A DNA stretch of 64,000 nucleotides. Source: Auriscalpium vulgare (Eukaryota > Basidiomycota > Agaricomycetes > Russulales > Auriscalpiaceae). A program made the position numbers and the translations under genes. The notes below the pieces were generated by a model. That model did not search any database. It was not told the DNA's origin and saw nothing but the letters and a program-made list of their open reading frames with translations. The stretch lies in assembly GCA_019915015.1 (NCBI GenBank), contig JAHBBC010000037.1:62001-126000 (forward strand), in the 5' to 3' direction. Of this stretch, positions 35,992 to 46,581 are shown piece after piece (within the stretch, counting starts at the first letter, position 1; every line of letters begins with the position of its first letter).

Positions 35992-37698
35992 GTGGCGACC
36001 TTCAAGAAAATCAAAGGAGAAGAGCGATTCTTCTCAGATTGGTACTCATACCCAGAAAGGATCAACTACGACGAACGCCTAGGACACTACTTCGAGAGAG
36101 ACGAAGACCGAACACTCAAAATCGTACCAACTCGACTTGGTTGGTTCTACAACCTCGGAGAAGGGTGGCAACAATTCGAGAGCCCTGACGCTCCAGATCC
36201 ACCAAAGACTCTCAAGATCAGAATAGGGAACCAGGACAGGCCATTCCCCTACAATTACCCAGAACATCCAGAACTCCCTGGACACGATTCATCACAAGTC
36301 GCGCAGACCCTCGGTACCCAAGCAGGGACGTCGAAAGGGGAAGCAGTCGCACCAGGATTATCCTATCAGGATATTGAAGTCGATCCGTCGGAACTACCCC
36401 AGTATCCACCACCGGAATCAAGCTTTAATCAAGCATACCGCGATCTATACGATCCAATCGAATCATCACCTTCGGTGAAATCAGACAGACCCATCGAACC
36501 ACCATCGACATATCCCTCTCCACCTCAACGATCATCCCCACTCCGTCCACCGACACCACCGCTTCCACCATCGAGACCTCCTACACCCCCAGCACCCCAC
36601 GCATTTTATCAGAACCCAGCAGCCGCAATGTCAACCAAAGAGATTGGACAGAAGCCGGACAAGTACGATGGAGCTCGAAGCAAGTTCAGAGCATTCAAGA
36701 ACAGCTTCATGATCTACGCATCCATCAACGATGTCATCTACGATAACGACAAGAAGAGGAACGGCCTACTCTTCACTCTCCTCACCGGAGCAGACATGGA
36801 CAACTGGAAGGAGACGATGCAGGAAGAAGCGGTGCTCAGAACCTCATCAGCGGTAATATCGACGGAGAAGCTCCTTGAAATACTGGAGCAAGAGAGAGGC
36901 GCGCAGAAGCCGAAGGAGACCGCATTCCGCGAACTCCAAGAACTCAAGCAGAACGCTTGGGAGGTCGACACCTATATCACGACCTTCAAAGGACTCCAAC
37001 GCATGGCAGGCCTAGACGATTCCATGTCCACCCTGGAATTCTTCAAGCGCGGTCTGAACCACGCGCTTTATCGATCGGTGCTCAGCCGAGAGAAGAAGAT
37101 GCCAGAGACACTAGGCCTATCCAAAGATGTGTGAGGTACGGAGATCCCGGAGACAGGATGGTTCCATTGTGCCCTAGAGGCCGAAAACATGGACCGCGAG
37201 ACCTTTTACAAGAAGGAAGGACACTACCCCAAAGGAGGGCAGAACAAGAAGAGCAACTCAAGCTCAAGCGACTATCGCAAGAAACGCGATCCCGACGCCA
37301 TGGACACATCCCCCGACAATGTTCCCTCGGCATACAATCGACGAGTCTTCCTTAGCCCTGACGAAAGGAAGAAGCTCATGACCGAAGGACGTTGCTTCCA
37401 ATGCAAGCAGAAGGGCCACCTTATCGGAAAGTGCCCTGAAGCGACGAATGACAAAGGGAAGCAGAAGGAAAAGACGTCCTCGGCATCCACCAATTGGCGC
37501 AGCCGATTCCAGAAGGCTAGAGAAGCCAAGACGGAGGAAGCCAAAGACAAGGACAAGGAAGAGAAACCCCCGACATACGCTTCATCGTCCGATGACGCGA
37601 AGCTAGACGTCCGAACCCTTGTAGCAATGTTCAACAACATGAAGGACGAAGAACAAGAAGAGTTCTACGAAGAATCCATGAAACAGGATTTTGCTTAG
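35992..37698 (+). CDS. gag: Gypsy gag with internal stop codon
   Basis: Gag forms the virus-like particle and binds RNA. The frame opens after a TGA near 35957 and has no early ATG; the only visible early starts are a GTG at 35992 or an ATG near 36630 (MSTKEIGQKPDKYDG). Residues 60-205 are Pro/Ser-rich; then a helical capsid-like region follows (FRAFKNSFMIYASIND to LEFFKRGLNHALYR). An in-frame TGA at 37132-37134 interrupts the frame, which then continues without shift through GTEIPETGWFH to a CCHC knuckle (CFQCKQKGHLIGKC) and ends at 37698. The TGA fits a C-to-T change of a CGA arginine codon. Programmed readthrough is an alternative. Confidence 0.85.
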
Positions 37699-37772
37699 GC
37701 CCAAACCTGACGGCTTGGACGAGGGCCATATTCCATCGCTCTGTATTTGTACGCGGAAATCAGTCAAATTCC

Positions 37773-40700
37773 ATGCGTTTTTCTATTCAACTACAGAGCG
37801 AACAAAGAGCCGAGATAGCAGCGTTGATCGATAGTGGTGCTACCGCAAACTTCTTGCATCAGAAGCTGGTAGACCGCTATAAGATCCCTGCTCAAGAACT
37901 TCCGCGACCCATCACGGTCAGAAATGCGGATGGAACGCCCAACAAAATGGGCGTAGTCACGAAGTACGTCGAGATGGACTACTCCATGGATGAACATCAA
38001 GGACGAGCACGATTCCTGGTCACGGAACTCGGGCAAGAGAACATTATCCTTGGTCTTCCATGGTTGCAGAAGAACAACCCACACATCGACTGGAACCAAG
38101 GAACAATGCAATTCGAGCGGTGCCCGCCGATTTGCCAGATGAAAACCTCCAACTGGCGGTCTATTGCGATCAAGATGATCGAAAAGAAAGCTGGACGACG
38201 ACAGCGCATCCAGCGGATGAAGGAAGCCTTTGTACACCGAATGGAGACAAAGGCGCAGACAGAACAAGGAGCGGAAGAATTCCTACGAGGATATTTCGCC
38301 GAACAAGGACTCGACACAATCGATGTCGAGGATGACGACGAAATCTACTGGAACCCAGGGTACGGAGGAACAGAATGCACAGAGGAGACTCTCAGACGAA
38401 CAACCCCGGCGCAACAGATGGCGGAACAAGCAGCGGACAAGACGGCCAAGACATTTGAAGAAATGGTACCGGAGCAGTATCGACAGTTCCACAAGGTGTT
38501 CTCAGAGGAAGAAGCACAACGATTCCCCGCAGAACGACCTTGGGATCACGGAATAGAACTAAAAGACGACGCTCCGAAGACGATGGACTGCAAGGTGTAT
38601 CCCTTGACGGCGATAGAACAAGAAGCATTGAACAAAATGCTTGAAGAACACGTCAAGAAGGGATACATTCGTCCGTCAAATTCACCATACGCATCCCCTT
38701 TCTTCTTCGTAAAAAAGAAAGATGGCAAACTCCGTCCGGTACAAGACTACAGACAGCTCAACGACAAAACGATCAAGAATCACTACCCCCTTCCCCTGAT
38801 TCCCGAACTTATCGACCGCATCAAGGATGCCAAGATCTTCACGAAGTTCGACGTACGGTGGGGGTACAACAATATTCGGATCAAGGAAGGCGACGAATGG
38901 AAGGCCGCATTCAAAACAAACCAGGGACTATTCGAACCCTTGGTTATGTTCTTTGGGCTCACGAATTCGCCAGCAACCTTCCAAACAATGATGAACGAGC
39001 TGTTCAAAGACCTGCTTGCCACAGGAAAAGTCATCATATACATGGACAATATCCTTATCGCAACAAAGGATCTTGAAGAACATCGACGACTGGTGACACA
39101 AGTTCTCCAACGACTTCAGGATAATGACCTCTTCCTGAAGCCGGAGAAGTGCGCTTTCGAGCAAGACGAAATTCATTACCTCGGAATGATTATTGGAAAC
39201 GGACATACGCGCATGGACCCTATCAAGATCCGCGGTATTGAAGAATGGGCTCGACCAACCACGGTGAAACAAGTCCGTGGATTCCTTGGTTTCGCCAACT
39301 TCTACCGCCGGTTCATCCAGGACTTCGGACGCATATCAAGGCCACTGAATGACCTCACAAAAAAGGGACACGAATTCGTTTGGACCACGGACTGCGAACG
39401 AGCGTTTAATAATCTCAAACGACGCTTTACCACAGCCCCAGTCCTGGTACAGGCAGATCAAACGAAGCCCTTTATCGTGGACACGGACGGGTCAGGCTTT
39501 GCCTCCGGAGCGGTACTACAACAGAAGGATGACCAGGGACGACTCCATCCATGCGCATTCGACTCGCACTCTTTCTCGCCAGAAGAACGGAACTACGACA
39601 TCTATGATCGTGAACTCCTGGCGGTGATGCGAGCCCTCGAGACATGGAGACATCATCTCCGAGACGCACAACACACGGTGACGATACGCACAGATCACAA
39701 GAATCTGACGTATTTCAAGAAGGCACACAAGCTGAACAGAAGACAAGCCCGATGGGCCGAAGAACTGATGCAGTACGATCTACACCTCGTTCATATTCCG
39801 GGCAAAACCAACGGCGTTGCCGACTACATGTCGCGCAACTGGGAACTAGACGATGGAAAGAAGGACAACGAAGATCGCATCCTTCTTCCCGAAGAACTAT
39901 TCACAGACCCGGAACAACGACAACAGGTGCGAACAGCAGAAACAAGTGGAGTGGCCAGCATAGGACTGGACCAATTACGCGAGGACATCGAGAAGGCAAT
40001 CGACAACCACCACGAGGAATACCTGATGGGTATCAAGAAGAAGAACGGCTGGTCGACGGACTACGATGCAGAACGGCAAGTGGCAGTTTTGTTATACCAA
40101 GGCAAAGCTTTTGTCCCAGAAGCATGTCGACGAGACGCACTACGGCGGTTCCACGATCACCCGGCATTTGGACACCCTGGCATCGACAAAACTCTTCTCC
40201 TTATACGAGAAGAATTCAACTGGCCGGGAATGAAGGATTACGTCACAGCATACGTCAATGGCTGTGGCAATTGCCAGACGGTGAAGAATCTACCCAATCG
40301 CAAGAAAGCGCCACTTGTGCCGATTCGACCTGCAGCGGACGCCCACCCCTACGACACGATCTCTGCCGATTTCATCGTCAAATTGCCCGTTAGTGATGGT
40401 TTCGACTCTATCTTGGTCGTGGTGGACCACGATCTTACGAAGGGGGTGAATTTCATTCCTTGCAATGAAACCATCACGGCAGAACAGACGGCAGAGCTCC
40501 TATACATTCATGTGTGGCGAAGATTCGGACTTCCGAAACGATTCATATCCGACAGGGGTCCCCAATTCGCGTCCAAGGTAATGCGAGCGTTATGCGCAAA
40601 CCTGGGCATAGAACAGAACATCAGCACGGCATACCACCCCCAGACGGACGGGCAAACGGAGCGGGTCAATCAAGAACTGGAGCAGTACCTCCGAGCATAC

Positions 40701-41465
40701 TGCAACCACGCGCAAGACAATTGGGCAAAGCAACTGCCTATGGCCGAATTCGCGCATAACATCCGACCACACTCCACGACAAAGAAGTCCCCGTTCGAAT
40801 TACTCATGGGATATCAACCACGAGCAATTATGCCGAGAACGATCACGTCCAACGTCCCGACAGCAGCCGCAAGGCTGGGAAACCTCCTCAAAGCACGACA
40901 GCAAGCGAGAGAGGCGCGAAAGGTCAAAGACCAACTGGTGGCAAACCGAATCCGAAACAACCTTCGACCTTTAAAGGAAGGAGATGAGGTATTACTTGAA
41001 GCCACCAACTTGAAAACGACACATCCAACGGCGAAACTGGCACCAAGACGCTATGGGCCCCTCAAGGCCAAGCGGGTACTAGGGCCAGTAACGTACGAAC
41101 TGGATATCCCGAAGCAATGGAAGGACCGAGGCCTTCACCCGGTTTTCCACGTCAATCTCCTAACGCCGTACAGAGAGACTGCGGAGTACGGGAAGAACTT
41201 TGAACGACCACCGCCTGACCTCGATGACGAAGGACAAGAACAATGGGAGATCGAGACAATCCTCCAATCGCGAAAGTACCGGAACAACGTACAGTTCTTC
41301 GTCCAATGGAAGGGCTACCCCGAGTCAGAGAACTCGTGGGTCGCAGCAGCAGACATGGGAAGCGCACTGGAATTGGTAGAAGAATTCCACGAGAAGAACC
41401 CCGCAGCAGTCCACATGACGGACACGATGCTGAAGAAGCTGGGGAAACAAAGGGCCGACCAATGA
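37773..41465 (+). CDS. pol: Gypsy pol polyprotein
   Basis: A 1,230-residue polyprotein. The protease active site is ALIDSGATANF (Asp20). The reverse transcriptase runs from about 265 to 470, with IFTKFDVRWGYNNIRI and the catalytic box read as YMDN (425-426) rather than YxDD. RNase H begins PFIVDTDGSGFASGAVL. Integrase has the HHCC finger (HPGIDKTLLL to CGNCQTVK) and catalytic Asp866, Asp927 and Glu963, a D-D35-E spacing. A chromodomain begins at Trp1158 (WEIETILQSRKYRN, FFVQWKGYPESENSWV). The frame is -1 relative to gag, and a TGA at 37707-37709 precedes it, so there is no gag-pol overlap; translation must start at its own ATG or by another route. Confidence 0.95.
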   Translation: MRFSIQLQSEQRAEIAALIDSGATANFLHQKLVDRYKIPAQELPRPITVRNADGTPNKMGVVTKYVEMDYSMDEHQGRARFLVTELGQENIILGLPWLQKNNPHIDWNQGTMQFERCPPICQMKTSNWRSIAIKMIEKKAGRRQRIQRMKEAFVHRMETKAQTEQGAEEFLRGYFAEQGLDTIDVEDDDEIYWNPGYGGTECTEETLRRTTPAQQMAEQAADKTAKTFEEMVPEQYRQFHKVFSEEEAQRFPAERPWDHGIELKDDAPKTMDCKVYPLTAIEQEALNKMLEEHVKKGYIRPSNSPYASPFFFVKKKDGKLRPVQDYRQLNDKTIKNHYPLPLIPELIDRIKDAKIFTKFDVRWGYNNIRIKEGDEWKAAFKTNQGLFEPLVMFFGLTNSPATFQTMMNELFKDLLATGKVIIYMDNILIATKDLEEHRRLVTQVLQRLQDNDLFLKPEKCAFEQDEIHYLGMIIGNGHTRMDPIKIRGIEEWARPTTVKQVRGFLGFANFYRRFIQDFGRISRPLNDLTKKGHEFVWTTDCERAFNNLKRRFTTAPVLVQADQTKPFIVDTDGSGFASGAVLQQKDDQGRLHPCAFDSHSFSPEERNYDIYDRELLAVMRALETWRHHLRDAQHTVTIRTDHKNLTYFKKAHKLNRRQARWAEELMQYDLHLVHIPGKTNGVADYMSRNWELDDGKKDNEDRILLPEELFTDPEQRQQVRTAETSGVASIGLDQLREDIEKAIDNHHEEYLMGIKKKNGWSTDYDAERQVAVLLYQGKAFVPEACRRDALRRFHDHPAFGHPGIDKTLLLIREEFNWPGMKDYVTAYVNGCGNCQTVKNLPNRKKAPLVPIRPAADAHPYDTISADFIVKLPVSDGFDSILVVVDHDLTKGVNFIPCNETITAEQTAELLYIHVWRRFGLPKRFISDRGPQFASKVMRALCANLGIEQNISTAYHPQTDGQTERVNQELEQYLRAYCNHAQDNWAKQLPMAEFAHNIRPHSTTKKSPFELLMGYQPRAIMPRTITSNVPTAAARLGNLLKARQQAREARKVKDQLVANRIRNNLRPLKEGDEVLLEATNLKTTHPTAKLAPRRYGPLKAKRVLGPVTYELDIPKQWKDRGLHPVFHVNLLTPYRETAEYGKNFERPPPDLDDEGQEQWEIETILQSRKYRNNVQFFVQWKGYPESENSWVAAADMGSALELVEEFHEKNPAAVHMTDTMLKKLGKQRADQ

Positions 41466-41610
41466 GGAGAAGAGATAGCGGAGCGGAGTACGGACGACAC
41501 CCTATTGGACAAGATAAGCAGACGTCAGGAGCATAAAGACGACGCTAGCAGAGAGTAGATTCCCTCAGACTCCCCCGTCTACTCAAACACGCCCCACTTC
41601 CTCAGCCATT

Positions 41611-42951
41611 ATGTCGACTCGCTCCGTCAACAGCTACTACTACGCGGTCCCCAACGGACCCCGCGTTCACATCAGACTACTCGGCTCCAACGTCACCATC
41701 AGAAGAGTCACCCCAGCAGTATTTCAAGAGTTCGACGCCACGGTTCACGACAACGAACCGATCATGGAGCGCATCGCGTTCATCAACCACTATCGGACCA
41801 GCCCCGAACACTATCAAGTAGTGCAAGCTCATATGGCATACGTCAATGAGTACATCGACCACGTCCTCGACACCCTGACAGTACCCGATCCGGTCGTCGA
41901 GATCACTCAAGGCATCCCGAATACCCGCACGCCGACAACTAGCGATGAAGAACCGAGCGCACCCCTTGTCCTATCGAATGGTGCATCGTCGCCTGCACCA
42001 GGAGAGCAATCCCCTCCATCTGAGTACGACGACGCAGAATCGTCATTCGAGTACCCATCACCAGAACCACTACCCATTCCGTCCGGTGACGAACTCCCTA
42101 TCGACGTCAGTACTTGGGAGGAGCCGACATCACCACCGTATCAACCAGCACGAACACAATCCCCCGAGCTTGGAAGCAGTGGACGTCCCATTGACTTATG
42201 CTCGCCGTCGCCTAGCTGGACACGAGACACATCCCCATCCCCAGAACCACGATCACCGTCACCTGAAGAACAGGACCCATGGCGACTTCAAGAACACCCC
42301 CGAACCTTCGGGGAATACGGAACACAGTACGAAGGCCGACCGCTACTCGCTAGACCGTGGGGAGGAGTCTATGAACCCCTGGACGAGGACACAGGGCGAC
42401 TCCCCGACGAAACCCATCAGATCCTCATCGACGACAATGTCCACACCCAAGAAGTAATCGCTCGGGAGGGAGACGAGGGTCTGCGAGCAGACATACGCCG
42501 TTACCAAGACGCCCACCGCCTCTATTGCGAGGCCGATGAACAACTGGACGGATTGAAGACCCAAGTACTAGGTCTTCAGCGGCAGATGTATGCAACGGAG
42601 CTGCAGCTGGAGCGGTTCACGGAGATGCGACGAGAAGCCGGTCAACGACTTTCAGACGCGAACATCGACCATAGACTGGACCGACGGAGCTACAAGATGG
42701 CGCGCGCACGTGTCGCAGCGCAGAGGATCCGCGGAGGAGCAGACAAGGCAGGAGAAAGGAGACGACGACACAAGAAAGGCAAGCAGGTCCGATGCTGCTG
42801 GACCTGTCACTCCCCGGATCACATCCAACTCTACTGCCCCCGCAATCCCTACTCCATTCCCCGCAGCCGATACTATGACGACGACGAAGAAGACCGTATC
42901 GCCGGCGACAACATGCTTTGCGAGTTCGACAACTTGAACGGCGAATGCTGA
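41611..42951 (+). CDS. Third ORF of gypsy element, zinc-knuckle protein
   Basis: A 446-residue ORF begins 145 bp after pol and ends 39 bp before the 3' LTR, the place where some retroelements carry env. It has no signal peptide or membrane segment, so it is not an envelope-like protein. Residues 1-95 look globular (PRVHIRLLGSNVTIRRVTP). Residues 100-265 are Pro/Ser/Glu-rich and probably disordered. Residues 290-375 are charged and helical (LDGLKTQVLGLQRQMYATEL), followed by a basic run (GERRRRHKKGKQVR). A CCHC knuckle of C-x2-C-x4-H-x4-C type follows (Cys396, Cys399, His404, Cys409), then an acidic tail. Layout resembles a second Gag-like nucleic-acid-binding protein. Homologs are unknown to me. 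Confidence 0.85.
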   Translation: MSTRSVNSYYYAVPNGPRVHIRLLGSNVTIRRVTPAVFQEFDATVHDNEPIMERIAFINHYRTSPEHYQVVQAHMAYVNEYIDHVLDTLTVPDPVVEITQGIPNTRTPTTSDEEPSAPLVLSNGASSPAPGEQSPPSEYDDAESSFEYPSPEPLPIPSGDELPIDVSTWEEPTSPPYQPARTQSPELGSSGRPIDLCSPSPSWTRDTSPSPEPRSPSPEEQDPWRLQEHPRTFGEYGTQYEGRPLLARPWGGVYEPLDEDTGRLPDETHQILIDDNVHTQEVIAREGDEGLRADIRRYQDAHRLYCEADEQLDGLKTQVLGLQRQMYATELQLERFTEMRREAGQRLSDANIDHRLDRRSYKMARARVAAQRIRGGADKAGERRRRHKKGKQVRCCWTCHSPDHIQLYCPRNPYSIPRSRYYDDDEEDRIAGDNMLCEFDNLNGEC

Positions 42952-42955
42952 GGTG

Positions 42956-42971
42956 TTGTCGCGGTCGACAA
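42956..42971 (+). repeat. Hairpin before gypsy polypurine tract
   Basis: TTGTCG and CGACAA arms with a four-base loop lie between the stop of the third ORF and the purine-rich tract (gcagagggtga, 42980-42990) that primes plus-strand synthesis. Confidence 0.6.
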
Positions 42972-42990
42972 CAATTCTAGCAGAGGGTGA

Positions 42991-43432
42991 TGTTACACGC
43001 CGCGCTGCCTCGCTTGGTAACGGCACGGACATATGACTTTCTTTCTCTTATCCCCTAACACCTTACTTTATCATGTGACGGATGGATGACTGATCCATGA
43101 CTGATATGCCTGCAGGCCTCCTGCAGGCATCCCAACAGCTGTTGGACTTGTATCCCGCACGTACTGATTGGCTGATACGGAAGACTCCCTTTACTATATA
43201 AACCTCATGTACATACGACGACTCTTCAGCCTATTCATTTGTATCTGATCCCCCCTGATACTCTGAAGTGTGTGCTAGAACGGCGCAGGGCTACCTCCTC
43301 TCATCTTGTACCCTCGCCCTCAGACAGGTCGATCTAGACTTGCATCGATACCACTACAACTCCTCGCGGCGTTGTTAGTGCGTGACCCCGATACCCTCTC
43401 CCCGCATCTCGCGTGCGGGCTAGAGTGTAACA
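42991..43432 (+). repeat. Gypsy 3' LTR (442 bp)
   Basis: Same length as the 5' LTR and no difference seen by eye. It is followed by ATACC at 43433-43437 and the resumed FunK1 reading frame. Confidence 0.96.
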
Positions 43433-44493
43433 ATACCTGCTCGGCCTGGACGCGCTCGATGATCCCGGAGCCCATCAATGACACGAAGGAAATTTGGTCA
43501 TGGACGAAGGTCGCGACGACCAGGAACCAGTGTCTCGATATCTATCAGAAGAAACTGGGCCTCCTCGTTCGGGAGCACCGCGGTGTCATTGCGGAATTTT
43601 CCGGCAACTTTCGATGCCTGGAGACGCTTGCCTGCCGTCTGTTCGACATCCTCTTCCCTCCCAATCTTCGTTCTGGCCCGAATGCGTGGCGCGTATCCAA
43701 AGGCAACGCCACGCATGAAGAATTCATCTCTGCCTTTCAACATACTCTTATCATGTTACGCACTGGGCAGAAGGAGTCGCTGTATGTCATTTTACCCCCC
43801 GATGACGAAGAGGAAAGCTCGCGCACGAAGAAACGACGCGCTCAGGCAATGGAGACCGAGTCTCGTTCACAGAGCCCCAACCGCGTCCAACTCCCCTTCT
43901 TCACACGCAGTATCCCTGACAACATCGACAAGGCGGGTACCGTTGTAACCACCGGCGATTCCTACGAGAGGCGCATCGGGCAGACCGGCGAGCGGTTAGT
44001 GCAAGCCGACGAAGAAGTACACACCCGGACCATAAAGCGACGCAAGAAAGCTTCCTCCGGGACATACCTCCACTACCACGACCTCGAAATGAAGAGCGAA
44101 ACTAACAAAGAGTTGAAGAGGCTCAGAGGCGTCGTTCGCTATCTCCTCAAGCAGCTGGAAAGCCACGAAGATGCCGATGAAGCAATGGCCCAAATCGAAA
44201 GAGAGTCCGACGTGCTGAAAGCGTACATCTCCGACGACGAAGCATTCGAGACCTACACGGACTGCGACTCGGACCTCGAGACTACCACGCTCGACGAGGC
44301 ATCCAGCTCTGGGCGCGATCAGAGCTACACGGCACCCGGCGTCGACAAACAACTCCCCGGTGCATCCGCCCCAACACACGCGTACAAGCAAGCTACGCGC
44401 GAAGATTACGATTACGACTACGATGACTACGATGAGGTATACGACGATGACATCGGAGAGTTGGAAGACGGGATGGAAGTAGCTTCTGACTGA

Positions 44494-46160
44494 GCGACGG
44501 CCCGCGGGCGACATTCAGGCTTTCAAGTTGTCGGGGGTATATATGTATGTGGCATCTATTCGGGTGGACTCGCTTCGCTGTCTCTGTAGCAACCATGCGC
44601 CTCACGTGTTGTATGTTGTGTTGTATGTTGTATTGATGTATGATCGATTGATCCCAGTGCTTATGCAATGACAAGTAGATGACTAACTCGGCAGATCTGC
44701 GGACTCTACGTGACAGTGGGAGGACCAGTACATGACCTACAGGACTAGGCGCGACAGGGCGTTTTTACTGAGCGTGAGCTGGCAGCACGAACCAGGCACG
44801 AACGGTCGCGCACATGATGATGCCGATTGCGCCGAGTTTTGCAAGACGGTTGAGAGGAGACAAGGGAAGGACCGGTGTGTGTGCTATTCATAGTTTCCAT
44901 TCCCTGAGTCAGCTAATTGGGTACAATTCGCCCTAGCGGCTGTCTCATAATGGCGCGCAATCAAACATGTTCCATCAGCAAGCACGACCGCGCCAGCTTG
45001 CTGACAACTCGAACGCGAATCTTTACGCACCCACCACGCAGACGATGCGCGCGCAACCGAAGACATTCACGTGGTCGAAGCAACACCACTCGGCCTCCCT
45101 CGTCCCTGCCGTTAATCGAATCGCTGAGCAGGTCATCCTTTGGATTCTTCGCGTACATCGCCATCCCTGTCGTCGCAGGCGCGCAGCGAGGACAAGGCGA
45201 CTTCCACTGCTCAGTCACATAGTCGACGGGAGGCGCCACAACGTGTCTGGTCTCGAATGGCACGCACCTTCACCAGTGTCGGAGGATGGGGCGGCGTCAG
45301 CGCACACAGTGGACAACGCGTTCAACGCAGATCAACGCAGAGTCGGTTGGACGGGGCCTGTGGAACAGATGTCGAGCATGTGGTTGAGTTACGCTGCGAC
45401 CCTCTCAGATTCCTGTTTTCGCTAATCATAGTCGCACGCAAATCTATCAAAGAGGCTTGTCAAGGCGCACCGTCTTCGAGCCCAGGGGTAGAGCGACTCA
45501 AAGCTGCCCAGCCGACTCTTGATCAGCAGCTGTTAGCGGCCATCGGACGTGCCGTCGCGTGCAATGCGCGAATGTGTTTGCTAGCTCTCGGCCCAAGTCG
45601 GCGGCGGCGGAAATCTGTCTATGTAGCAGAGAACGCCAGGAGGCCGTTCGAAAAGGACTTCTATCGCTCTAGTGCGACAGCTATGGCACCTGTAATAACA
45701 TTTGCTTCACGAACTCCTGCGATATTGGTGCCTCCGAGAGGAAAGGCGCGTTCCGACATCCTCGTATGAACGTCTCCAGGCCTTCAACAAAGCATCAGTC
45801 TCGTACCTTCACGACACCGTGCGGGAGACAAGATCCTGACAGCCGTCGAGAGCACAGGCGGCTCGTCGATCCTCCAAGCTACGCACAACATCTCGGCGGG
45901 CACCGTGCATACGTCGTACGTGTTTGTTGATACCCGACGGGTCGTTGTTGACCTTTTTCTTTACGCAGCCTCTTATCGCTCATTTACTCGGCCAATCGCT
46001 CCGGAGTTCTAATCCAGCACGCAGAGTTGTGTAGCTATATGTAACTCTCGTTGCACTTGCCGTCATCGCATGACACACCACTTCTAACTTCCAGAACACA
46101 TCATGTCTACGCGAGCATAACGACCGTAATGCAAATCCCGTCAGTCGAGCCTCAAGGACA
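44494..46160. other. Intergenic region with diverged repeat
   Basis: After the FunK1 stop there are tgttgtatgttgt repeats near 44606-44636. The 45540-46090 part is the diverged partner of 11280-11850. No intact gene was seen. Confidence 0.45.
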
Positions 46161-46581
46161 CTCTTGGCAAGGCGAGTCTCGTATTTCCTAGAACTAACGT
46201 ACAGTGGCAGCGAACAGCACGTGTCCTTCAGTCGTCTACCATCGCCAGTCGCAGAACATGTCCCTTATTGCGCCTTACCCCGTAACCTCGCACGCCCTGT
46301 CCTCTTCATCGTTGCCGCAACCAGTCGCGGATCTCATCTCAGAACTCAAGGTATGTATATTGTGTATTCTAGTACCACACGCCGCAACTCATCCAGGATA
46401 ACAGGATAATCTAACTCTAGATGGTCAGCGATCGGTCCTTGTTTGCTCAGCAGCATCCAGTATCCAGCGCCGAATGGATCTGGCTGCCGCTCGCGAGTGC
46501 GACTTGGGGCCAATGACGTCCCTACTGTCGAACCTCGTACAATCTTGCATGACTGGGCTGCCAGTGTACACAAGGTGCGTT

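Larger units (their letters stand above)
35515..43432 (+). mobile_element. Ty3/gypsy chromovirus with third ORF
   Basis: A complete 7,918 bp LTR retrotransposon: LTR, gag (with an in-frame TGA), pol in the order protease, reverse transcriptase, RNase H, integrase, chromodomain, then a third ORF, a purine tract near 42980-42990 and the 3' LTR. It is flanked by the 5 bp duplication ATACC. No TGG-type primer-binding site abuts the 5' LTR; a displaced candidate TGGCGACC lies at 35993. The host gene is FunK1. Two changes, the gag stop and the YMDN reverse transcriptase motif, make autonomous activity of this copy doubtful although its LTRs are young. Confidence 0.95.
33563..44493 (+). pseudogene. 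FunK1-type fungal protein kinase, split by gypsy element
   Basis: FunK1 kinases are a basidiomycete-expanded protein kinase family of unknown role. Exons: 33563-34126, 34187-35015, 35068-35354, 35407-35514, resuming at 43438 after the retroelement and ending at 44493. Visible kinase elements are the beta3 lysine in NIYFVIKDVW, a helix-C glutamate (EPAILERC), catalytic loop FVHRDVTLQNLGV, DLD replacing DFG in LLDLDYAMY, RTPAFISVELL, and HDLESILWILIYT. The element separates that last block from CSAWTRSM and the C-lobe. Removing it with one ATACC copy restores a continuous frame. The C-terminal tail is long, charged, with KRRKK and a DYDYDYDDYDEVYDDD acidic run. All introns are intact, so the gene was probably functional before insertion. 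As it stands, only a truncated kinase could be made. Confidence 0.88.

Noticed and set aside
37791..41512. Numerous frames antisense or out of frame to gypsy pol, some up to 249 codons
   Set aside because: Lack of motifs and full overlap with the well-supported pol frame.
41611..42951. Envelope-type gene in the gypsy element
   Set aside because: Position fits but there is no signal peptide, membrane segment or glycoprotein-like cysteine pattern; the zinc knuckle argues for a nucleic-acid-binding protein.
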